Assembly (NCBI GenBank): GCA_038501625.1 | Contig: JAZAYU010000009.1 | Location: 620,001-684,000, forward strand | Reading direction: 5' to 3' | Length of the DNA stretch: 64,000 nucleotides | From: Corbicula japonica | Lineage: Eukaryota > Mollusca > Bivalvia > Venerida > Cyrenidae | Part shown: in pieces, positions 33,320 to 45,300 of the stretch | Position numbering within the stretch: the stretch's first letter is position 1 | Layout: the number at the start of each line of letters is the position of its first letter | Notes under the pieces: model-generated | Told to the model about the DNA's origin: nothing | What the model saw: only the letters and a program-made list of their open reading frames with translations | The model's database searches: none | Position numbers and translations under genes: made by a program

Positions 33320-36300
33320 CTGTAAAAAAGAGAAAAAACTCTTAACAAATCTTCGATCTTAAGTATTGTAATGAAATATCCATAACTCATGAAATCATTT
33401 GGCAGCCTCGTGTTAATTGTACACAAATACAGTATACAAATGCATAATTTGTGACAGTTTACACAGGAAATAAAGATGTAAATGGAGTGCCCGTTAATTT
33501 CATGGCTGCAAGTCCAGCTCAACTAAAAGTGCATAATAGAGTGCCAACTTAACCCTTTCCTTCATATATACGCATTTTTACGCATGTGCGACCAGTGTAG
33601 ATCCAGATCAGCCGGCACATCCGTGCCGTCTGATAAGGATCTGCACTGGTCGCATTTTGGTCAGAAATAACCTAATGAATCAAAAAGCAAACAGTTTAGA
33701 TCCTGATCAGACGGCACGGATGTGCCAGCTGATCTGGATCTAAACTGTTCACCCTAGCAATAAAGGTTTATCTATACAGGAAAGGGTTAAAGCTTTTTTT
33801 GATAGAGCAAGACCAAAGTGCCTCTCCTAGCAATGTCTTATGCACTGGTGAGAACCTGGGAAGAACCACTGACTTTATGTAAGCTAACTACTGGATAGCT
33901 TCCTAACATGATAGATTCCGACTCTGAGAGAAATCAAATCCAGTGGTGAGAGACCTGGTGATTGTAAACCCATAACTTCAACCACTCACCGAGGTCCTGA
34001 ATCCGAGTTCTTTTCCTATGCTAAGTATATGTACAAGTGCAGAAGAGCAAAGATAATACTGATTTTTCAAGGTTCCTACAGTTTGTTTACTAGACAATAA
34101 TTACCAGTATTAGGTACCAACTTTATTTTGCATTGGTGAATATCCAGAAAGAAAGAAACATCTATATACTGGAACAATTTCACATTTGGAGATTAAAATT
34201 TGACAGGATAGTGGGCCTTTAAGGAAACAATTATAGAAATAATAGGTTATTTTTGTGTTTTATAATGTAGGCGATTGAACTGACTTACCACACATGATTC
34301 CTAGGGCAAGACTAAATAATGCCATGTAACCAAAATAAAACATTGTCTGGAAAAAGCCATACATTCTGAAAGCAAATTTGGAAGAACAGATTATTATATG
34401 AGTTGATGTAATATTTAGAAAAATATTACAATGTATTTAAGTAAACAATATTATTAAAAGAAATAACAATAGTAGTATAGTTCTAAAATAGTCACTAACA
34501 TTCAGATATAAGACTTAAAGTACAGCTATGGCTAACCTAGTGTTGTGTAGATTAATTTAATGTTCAATTAATTATCCCAGAAATGTACAAGAACGTGATT
34601 ATTGATTTCTGAATAATGGCTCATACTACCACTGTTATTGCATCCAACAAAATCAATGAGAAAATATCTAAAACTCAATCAGGAGTGGCCTTTCCTGAAT
34701 TTATGAGAACATATTAAAACACTGGCTGATTCAAGTTTAACACCTAATTTCAGAAGCTAAACTTTCATTATGCTGCATAAAAAGAAACTGTCTTTCATCA
34801 GCATTTTCAAACACTTGACTGCTTTAATGCAATTTTAGGATACTTTATCGGTACTCAAATAGGTTTGCCATCTCCCATACTTTGCTGCTGTCGAGGTATG
34901 TATGGACCTCAGTAATCTACCCTTACAGGAAAGAACAGAAATCATGTACTCACTTTGTTTTAAAGAAGAAGTAGTAAAATGAGTAGAGATACACATAACC
35001 AGCTGTGGATGCTGCCGACAGGAAACTTGTCCATTGCCTGTAACATATGGGCAGAATAAAACATCTTGAATAGTGAGCAATCAATAAGGAGGTAAAATTG
35101 GCATGTGTCAACTTGAAACAATGTATAAAATATGGGACATCATCTTGCTATAGTCATTAACAGCAAAATTTTACCCATTCACCACATCAAATAACTGTAT
35201 CAGATTTTAGTATCTGTAATTTTAGCACTCAATTTTCATATTAGATTTTCAGTTTGTTGCACTATATGCATAACTGATCTGCAGACCTTTTTCCTCCACA
35301 AGATGACCCGTCAGTTGTCAAGTGGGTACAAAGATGCAAGAAATATTTCAAATTCTACCACCCGAGTAAAACCATTATTTCGACTGCAAGCTTTGTCTAT
35401 CAATTCTTAATGTTGGCCAAATCCAGAAAGTTCAGTGATATTCTACAAAGCTGAGTACCATGAAACATAACCCTTGTATACGTACCAGCGATAGTCTTCT
35501 GCATTGAGAAGGAAGTAGGTACACACAATGGTAACACACACGGTGACAACGGCTAGGATGAGGAACACGAGCAACATGAAGCCGTACACATAGTAGATCT
35601 TGTATGCCCAGAATGATGTGAAGATGAAATACCTGCAATATGAACAAACATGGAAAATACATGTTAATTCTAATATATCAGTATTTACGAGGGCTGTTCG
35701 GAAAGTTCATATACTACATTATTTTTTTCACTCAAGCAATACATACATAAAACAAATTTGGCCAGCAAATACATAAATATCTAACAAACAAATTTACAAA
35801 AAACTGTCAGGCTGTGATGAACATTAACATAATAACAGACCTTACATCCAACATATATACATAATCACGGAGCACTTTTAAACGTCATCAACGTCAAATG
35901 AACGTCACGTAATCACTCCTCAAAATATTTCCCCACACGATTTTGCGCATTTCTGATGCCGGCTGACCCATTGCTGGTATACCCCTTTGTACCATTCTCG
36001 ATCAAAACCAGATATCGATGATCTAACACCGACACGAAGTTCTTCCAAATCTGCAAATCTTTTCCCGCGCAATTCCGACTGTTCTAACGCGTTCTACGTA
36101 TTTCGGCTCTGCTACTTTCGGTCGTCCGCTTCGTTTCTTATCTAACACATTTTCATCCCCGCTTCTAATTCTGCTGTGCCACTTAAACACAAGTTGCATT
36201 GAACATTTACCGGTCGTATCTGCTTTTGAAATAAATTTCCACGTCTCGGTTTCATATTAGCATGAACACAAAACTTGATAACACTCCGTTGCTCCGTCCA

Positions 36301-39300
36301 TGAAATTGACGTCATTTTTTCGAAACAAGTGTTAAGGGCCCCCAATGCGTCTAACGGTCGTTTACAACTTGTTTATTAACGTATGACGTCACAATTTTCA
36401 CCAAATGTCATGCAATGATATCAAATATCTTCGCGTAAGTAAAAACGCCTTAGGCATAAAACTTTAATTTTTATTAACTTTTATTTTGAGTAGCTACTGT
36501 CATGGAATCAAAGTGCTCCGTAAACCGTCGGTCATGTTACCATGGCGATGGGCGTTTTGCGAATATTATTGTTATCATGTTTATAAATTTAGAAATATGT
36601 AGCCAATACATACTTAAGCAAAATACCAAAACAGCTTATTGATATGACTGCTTATAATTATTCTGTAGCCTTGTCTACGAACTTTCCGGACAGCCCTCGT
36701 ACATTATCAAATTAAACATCACTAAAACAGTGTTTGATATTAAAGGATCCCCCAACCAATGTAATTGTCAAGGTAATTCACATTTTCCTTGTGTGAAGTA
36801 CATTTCCCTGCAGGTTAATCACACCCCGAAAAAGTTATTTTCATCTGTTATGAATAGAGCTAATTTAATAGATTACATCAAAGTTTATCTTGTTAAGTAA
36901 CTAACAGCCAAACATTTTTTGAAAAAAAAACACAAACAAACTAGAAATGTGTCCATAGGACACGGATGCCCCCGCTATGCATCGTTTCGAGATACTAAAG
37001 TGCAATGATGGGAATAATAGCATTTCAAAGACAGTGATGTTCGAGTAATTATAAGAATATGCATAAACTTGATGATCAAGTAAATTATTTGTATTTGTGG
37101 CACTGTTGTCTTCTCATTACGGAAATGTCTGTGAAGAAGTTGGTGGTAATGAAATGCAATGTCATAGTGAACATTTGTGCCAAGTTATTTTGAAATCCCT
37201 TCATTCATAAAGAAGTTATAGCCCGAACAAGTAAATTCAAGTTTTAGTAACTGTGACCTTGACCTTGGACTTACAGGCATGGGTAATGTACGCAACACAC
37301 CGCCTTGTCATAGTGAACATTTGTGCCAAGTTATTTTGAAAACCCTCCATTCAAAACAAAGTTATAGCCCGGACAAGGAAATTCTATTTTTAGTAACAGT
37401 GACCTTGACCTTGGACCTACAGGCATGGACATGGTACACAACTCACCACCTTGTCATGGTGAACATTTCTGCCAAGTTATTTTGAAATTACTATATTCCT
37501 AATGTAGTTACAACCCTGACAAGAAAATTCTATTTTAGTAACAGTGACCTTGACCTTGGACCTAAGCATGGGCATGGTACAGGACACACCATCTTGTCAT
37601 AGTGAACATTTGTGTCAAGTTATTTTGAAATCAATGTATTCCTAACAAAGTTACAGCCCGGACAAGAGAATTCTATTTTCAGTAACAGTGACCTTGACCT
37701 ACAGACATGGGCATGGTACGCGATACACCGCCCTGTCATGGTGAACATTTGTGTCAAGTTATTTTGAAATCCCTTCATTTATAATGAAGTTACAGCCCAG
37801 ACAAGAAAATTATATTTTTAGTAACAGTGACCTTGACCTTGGACCTTCAGGCTTGGGTATTGTGCGGACACACTGCCTTGTCATAGTGAACATTTGTGCA
37901 AAGTTATTTTGAAATCCCTCCATTCATAACAAAGTAACAGCCCGGACAAGAGAATTCTCTTTTAAGTAACACTGACCTTGACCTTTTACCTACAGGCATG
38001 GGCATGGTACGTGACACATCGCCCTGTCATGGTGAACATTTGTGCCAAGTTATTTTGAAATCCCTCCATTCATAACAAAGTAACAGCCCGGACAAGAAAA
38101 TTCTATTTTTAATAACAGTGACCTTAACCTTGGACCTAAAGGCTTGGGCATGTATGTGACATACCGTCTTGATATGGTGAACAATTATACCAAGTTATTT
38201 AAAAATCCAATAAGAAATAACAAAGTTACAGAGCGGACAGGATTTTGCATGAAAATTCTATTTTTAGTAACAGTGACCTTGACCTTGGACCTACAGTCAC
38301 GACACACCGCCTTGTTATGGTGAACATTTGTGCCAAGTTATTTTGAAATCCCTCCATTCCAAACAAAGTTAAGGGCAAAGTGTATATTTTTCTTAACACA
38401 AAATGTAAGTGAAAAAGGGCCATAATTTGAAAATATTGGAAGCATGGTTATGGGTCTTGTTGGTTATGATGTAGATTTTGATGGTGAAAATATATTTCAA
38501 GTTTCAAGGCAGTATCTCAAGTAGTTTTTAAGTTATGGGCAAAATGCACAAAATATAAGAAACAAGATATATTCCTATTAAAACTAATGCTAATGGAAGT
38601 ATCAAAGGGCCATAACTTCTGAACAGAACATGTAAGAGCAAAACCCACCTTTTTGCACAACAACATATCAGGCCAAGCATTGTGGTAGTTTCATCAAATT
38701 CCCAGCAGAGGTGTAGGAGGAGTTGCGTTCACAAGATATATTCCTATTAAAACTAATGTAAATGGAATTATCAAAGGGCCATAACTTCTGAACAGAACAT
38801 GTAAGAGCAAAACCCCACCTTTATGCACAACAACATATCAGGCCAAGCATTGTGGTCAAGTTTCATTAAATTCCCACCAGTAGTGTAGGAGGAGTTGCGT
38901 TCACGAGATATACTCCTATTAAAACTATTGTAAATGGAAGTATCAAAGGGCAATTACTTCTGAACGGAACATGTAAGAGCGAAACCCCACCTTCATGCAC
39001 AACTACATATCAGGCCAAGCATTGTGGTCAAGTTTCATTAAATTCCGACCAGTAGTGTAGGAGGAGTTGCGTTCACGAGATATACTCCCATTAAAACTAA
39101 TGTAAATGGAAGTATCAAAGGGCAATAACTTCTGAACGGAACATGTAAGAGCGAAACCCCACCTTCATGCACAACTACATATCAGGCCAAGCATTGTGGT
39201 CAAGTTTCATTAAATTCCGACCAGTAGTGTAGGAGGAGTTGCATTCACGAGAATATCGGACGGACGGACGGACAGGAGCAACTCTTAATGCCCGTTGCCA

Positions 39301-42300
39301 TTTCATGGCGGGGGCATAAAAATAACCAGGTCAAAAATTTACCTGACATACAGCTGTCGTAGGCTTTTACAGAATCAGTGATTGTACTTACATTTCAATG
39401 AAGATGGAGCCAAATGGCAACACACCTCCTAGCACTATGATAACACTTGGTTCCATAAACCTAAAAAACAGGAGATTAACTTAAAATTATTCTAAACCAA
39501 TGTCTGAAAAACAAAAAACAAAACTGCCCAGATCATGTGCACAGAAACACTGCAAATGAATACATATATTTTCTTCTTATTCATACGCATTGTTTTAATT
39601 GTGAAATTATTAATGGTGTGTGGTATTACCAGTAAACCGGTTACCGTGGTAAAAAGTCCCACGGTACAATACCGCAGTATCATCACAGAAAACCGGTATA
39701 TTTTGTCAGAATAGTCAACACTAGTGTTTCACTTAAAAATATTCTGGGAGTTTCCCAATCAGTGTCCAAAATAAACAGTTATCCTTGATTTTGTTTTTAT
39801 TATAAATTTGTAAATATTTAACCGAGTCGACAGTCAACTCTAGTCCGTAAAGTCTACGCCTCATTATTCTCTACTTTAAACTGGCCAGTGAAATGTATAA
39901 TGAAATATTATTATTAAAAGGCTATATTGATTCATATAACATATCTAACAATTGTTTAAATCAGTATAGAGAAGTGGTCACATAAAACCCATGAATGCAC
40001 TGCAGTATGGCCGGTTTAACAATTTGTTGCGTTGAGCATGTCGAGTAAATTTTAATCAAGCAAGCCTGGTGTTTACATGAGAACAATATGGTGTCGCCCT
40101 TTGGATTTCATGCTGGTGAGAAACGAAAAGGCAAGATCTGCAATATGGGCACATTTTTCTCTCAAAAAATACTTTGTTCTAGTCAGAATGTTATTATTTT
40201 AAATAAATTCAGCCCTGTTGATGATTTATCGTCATTTTCATCAACGAAAATATATAGCTGGACAATGCTTAGGTAAGATTGGGGTATACCGTGGTATTTA
40301 CCGCGGTATTCTGCAAATTCTGTGGTATACCGCAGTATGTTTTTACTCTAGATACCCAGCTCTAGAAATTATTGATAAAATGTAGATAATTATTCCTTTT
40401 TTCCATATTAAATGTTGATGAAGATCAGTATACAATTATTGTTTAATTTCTGAGTTTTACAATCTTATAGGAATTCTATTCCCAACATCAAACACACATT
40501 TAGAACCATCTTTCAAATATTACTTCTTCAGAGTCTCCGTCAAATTAGTAAGAAGAATGAATAATGCATCTAATAAATGTCTGGGCACCTACCATTTTTT
40601 CTCTGGTATAGGTCTTGGTACGGCATTAATTCTGCATGGGTAGTTAGGTTGTCCTGACAAGTTCCTTCCCAGAACAGTGCCCACCAAGTTCAGTGGCAAT
40701 ATCACAAATATACATATACATGTTACAGCTACCTGCCAAGTAGAGAACAAACAACAAAACTCTAGAGACACAATCACTTTAGGTACATCACTTGTTACAA
40801 GCCCATTTATTTGCGGTAATATTGCAACAAAATCTTTTCTTTACTTCCATTCATGTGAAAACATGACACCATTGCATTAATAATAATAATAATGTTTATG
40901 ATAAATGTTCTTTTACTTTTTCAACAGAATGGCTATAGACCACTACTGAATTCTGTTTTTAATATCAATGGCAACGAGCACTCGAGTAACCGCATAATCA
41001 AACAAGTTTTAAGTTTAATACTGTCAATGAATCCTCTCACAGACAAAAATAAATCAGCTATCATATCAACAACTTTACTGTAATACAGATCGTGTTTTCT
41101 TACCATGGTTCCAAATGGTATAGCTCTGGAAGCATGGTAGTAGATAGCTATAAAGTTGATAAAGAAAGCTGTTCCACAAACAAGACTGGGCAACAAGAAG
41201 GCACTCGTCAGCATCTGTTTAATCCACACCTTACCTGAAACATACATGTATATACAAATATTTTAACAGGAAAATACTTGGGTTGATTTCTACCTATCAA
41301 GTGGTAAGTAATATACAGGCAGGATGTCCCTTTGAAGTTTCCCCATGAATTCAAGCATACATTTATTTTTCCACCAACACTTTCTATGTAATTTTAAATA
41401 CATCAATCAGCCTTTTGATCTGTATCATACACGATAGCCAAAAGTCTACCAAGAAAAAAAGTGTGATTATTGTTTAGACATTTATCATGTGTATTAACAA
41501 GAGTGCCAAACTGAAACAAAATACGCCCGTCAAAATGCTGATCATTAAAGTTGCGTAACGATCTGATGAAAATGATTCGACTTGGAGAGCAGATACCGCT
41601 TATTCAGTTTTTGGACAATTCAAGGGCCATTATTCAGGAGTGCCAGGGGGGATTCCGCAGGTTATAGAACTTGGTCGAGATATTATGCCCACCAACATAT
41701 TCACCAAGTTTGATAAAGACCGGATGAAAACTCTGACTTAGAGAGCGGAAACAGTAATTTTGGACAATTCAAGGGCCATAATTCAAGAGTGCCTGGGGGG
41801 ATTTGGCTGGTTATAGAACTTGGTCGAGATATTATACCCACCAACATATTCACCAAGTTTGATAAAGACCGGATGAAAACTCTTTGACTTAGAGAGCGGA
41901 AACAGTAATTTTGGACAATTCAAGGGCCATAATTCAGGAGTGCATGGGGGGATTTGGCTGGTTATAGAACTTGGTCGAGATATTATGCCCACCAACATAT
42001 TCACCAAGTTTGATAAAGACCGGATGAAAACTCTTTGACTTAGGGAGCGGAAACAGTAATTTTGGACAATTCAAGGGCCATAATTCAGGAGTGCCTGGGG
42101 GGATTTGGCTGGTTATAGAACTTGGTCGAGATATTATGCCCACCAACATATTCACCAAGTTTGATAAAGACCAGATGAAAACTCTTTGACTTAGAGAGCG
42201 GAAACAGTAATTTTGGACAATTCAAGGGCCATAATTCAGGAGTGCCTGGGGGGATTTGGCTGGTTATAGAACTTGGTCGAGATATTATGCCCACCAACAT

Positions 42301-45300
42301 ATTCACCAAGTTTGATAAAGACCGGATGAAAACTCTTTGACTTAGAGAGCGGAAACAGTAATTTTTGACAATTCAAGGGCCATAATTCAGGAGTGCCTGG
42401 GGGATTTGGCTGGTTATAGAACTTGGTCGAGATATTATGCCCACCAACATATTCACCAAGTTTGATAAAGATCAGATGAAAACTCTGTGACTTAGCAGAA
42501 ACCATGTGGACGCCGCCCGCCCGCCTGCCGCAGGTGTTCCCATAATACGTCCCGTTTTTCAAACGGGCGTATAAAAACAATCTAAAACTGCAAATCATCA
42601 CTGGTTGAAAAATTATCAATTTAATTTAATGAAAAACTGAAAATAAACTGTAAAACTAGATGTTTTTTGTGAAAAAAGCATGTCTCCCCCCTGCCCCCTG
42701 TGACCTACTGACCCCAAAATCAATAGGGTTCTTCTACTCAATAAGGGCTATTACCCTATTTAGTTTGAATGCTTTGGGTCAAGCATTACTCCAGTTATTG
42801 ACAGGATATGATTTTTACTTTTCAGGGCCCCTGTGACCTTGACCTTTGATCTACTGACCCCAAAATCAATAGGATTCCTCTACTCAATAAAGACATCCAT
42901 CATATGAAGTTTGAAGGCTCTGGGTAAAAATAGAACTCCTGTTATTGAGCGGAAACAGTTTTCACTCTTCAGGCCCCTGTGACCTTGACGTTTGACCTAC
43001 TGACACCCAAATCAATAGGGTTTCTCTACTCAATAAGGGCTATCACCCTTTGAAATTTGAATGCTCTGGGTCAAAGGGTACTCGAGTTATTAAGGGGAAA
43101 CAGTTTTCACTCTTCAGGCCCCTGTGACCTTGACCTTTGACCAAGTCAAAGGGTCTTTAAGTTATTGAGCAGAAACTGTTTTCACTCTTTGGGCCCCTGT
43201 GACCTTGACCTTTGACCTACTGACCCCAAAATCAATAGGGTTTTTCTACACAATAAGGGTTATCACCCTATGAAATTTGAAGGCTCTGTGTCAAATGGTA
43301 CTCGAGTTATTGAGCGGAAACGACTTTAACTCTCTGGGCCCCTGTGACCTTGATCTTTGACCTACTGACACCAAAACCAACAGGTTTCTTCTACTCAATA
43401 AGGGCTATCACCCTATGAAGTTTGAAGGCTCTGGGTCAAAGGGTACTCGAGTTATTGAGCGGAAACGGTTTTCACTCTTCGGGCCCCTGTGACCTTGACC
43501 TTTGACCTACTGACCCCAAAATCAATAGGGTTCTTCTACTTAATAAGGGCTATCACCCTATGAAGTTTGAAGGCTCTGGGTCATAGGGTACTTGAGTTAT
43601 TGAGCGGAAACGGTTTTCACTCTTCGGGCCCCTGTGACCTTGATCTTTGACCTACTGACCCCAAAATCAATAGGGTTCTTCTACTCAATAAGGGCTATCA
43701 CCCTATGAAGTTTGAAAGCTCTAGGTCAAAGGGTACTCGAGTTATTGAGCGGAAACGTTTTTCACTCTTCGGGCCCCTGTGACCTTGACCTTTGACTTAC
43801 TGACCCCAAAATCAATAGGGTTCTTCTACTCAATAAGGGCTATCACCCTATGAATATCACCCTATGAAGTTTGAAGGCTCTGGGTGAAAGGGTACGCGAG
43901 TTATTGTGCAGAAACGAAGTGTGACAGACGGACTGACGGATAGGGCAAAAACAATATGTCTCCCCCAGAGGTGGGGGGGGGGGGGGACATAATTCCTAAC
44001 ATTTTTTTAGTGTTTCCAAAAATCAGGACAGAGTAATAAATGGATGTATTTACCTCCCATTCTTGCATAGAGACTTCCTCCAAAGTATCCATTCACTGGT
44101 GAAGTGGCAGCATACACAAATATAGCGGTGCTCAGCAGGGAACCTCTCCTAGCAAAAAGGAAAAAAACTTGGTATAAATCACACTGAGGGTTTCTGAACA
44201 AGCTTCGGCTGTGGTAATGATTTAATGGAAGTACTAACTACTTGTGTTATTTACAAACAGCTGGATTTAATCTTAAATATAAGCATGTAATCAATAAGAA
44301 TTTATTTTAAAAAACTAAGACATTTTGCCACTTGAATACCCATGTTTTTAAGTCCCACCCCCCATCCCCAAAAGAATTCTATATAAATATTTGACTAAAC
44401 TGATTGCAATCAACCATTTTCTCTGAATTTATTTCTGAAAGAAAAAAAACAACAACAAAAAACAAGAGGGCCAATTGGTTCTGAATAGCTCACCTGTCAA
44501 ACTTGACCTAGATATCATTGAGATAAACATTCTGACCAAGTTTGAAGAAGATCGGACCAAAATTAAGACCGTTAGAGTGCAGACAAGATTTTTTATATAA
44601 TTTGACCTAGTGACCTAGATTTCAAGGTCACATAACCCAGTTTCAAACTTGACCTAGATATCATCGAAATTTACTTTCTGACCAAGCTTGAAGAAGATCC
44701 AACCAAAATTAAGACCTCTACAGTGCAGACAAGCTTTTTCTTTAAATTGACCTACTGACCTAGTTTTAAGGGTCACATGACCCAGGTAAGAACTTTATCT
44801 AGATATCATTGAGATAAACATTCTGACCAAGTTTAAAGAAGATCACACCAAAATTGACACTGCTAGAGTGCGGACAAGATTTTTCTATAATTTGACCTAG
44901 TGACCTAGATTCCAAGGTCACGTGACCCAGTTTCGAACTTGATCTAGATATCAATGAGATAAACATTCTGACCAAGTTTGAAGAAGATCGGATAAAAATT
45001 ATGACCGCTAGAGTGCGGACAACAATTGTGAACGGACGCCGGACGCCAGGTGATCACAAAAGCTCACCCTGTCACTATGTGACAGGTGAGCTAAAAACCA
45101 ACCAAAAACGGATTACCAAGAGGTCTAGCTCAATATTACAGATAATCTATAATTAGCCCCTATTGTAATTTATGAAATATTCATACTCTGTGTAAAGTTC
45201 TCCTAGGATGGCGAATGTGATTACGCATGTAGCTACAGTGGTGATGTGGTAGCCTGTTCCAATGAGAGCTGAGAACAACATGGGGTGTGTAGCGGGTCTA

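Larger units (their letters stand above)
36941..39321 (-). mobile_element. Helentron-like non-autonomous element, two tandem arrays
   Basis: Read on the minus strand, the 3' end is hairpin GTGTCC-TAT-GGACAC then ATTT, CTAG and T, a Helitron/Helentron terminus. The word ATGCCCCCGC occurs inverted near both ends. The core holds about eight ~145-bp repeats with TGACCTTGACCTTGGACC (37200-38370), then about four ~172-bp repeats (38560-39250) and a CGGACGGACGGAC tract. No coding sequence. TM9SF3 intron 11. Confidence 0.75.

Noticed and set aside
37200..39255. Regularly spaced repeats considered as a CRISPR array
   Set aside because: Units are contiguous ~145-172 bp tandem repeats without unique spacers, in an intron of an animal gene.
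41783..42619. Series of almost identical 74-residue frames ([14 protein letters not shown] type)
   Set aside because: They recur every 151 bp because they are read from the Helentron tandem core; not a protein-repeat gene.
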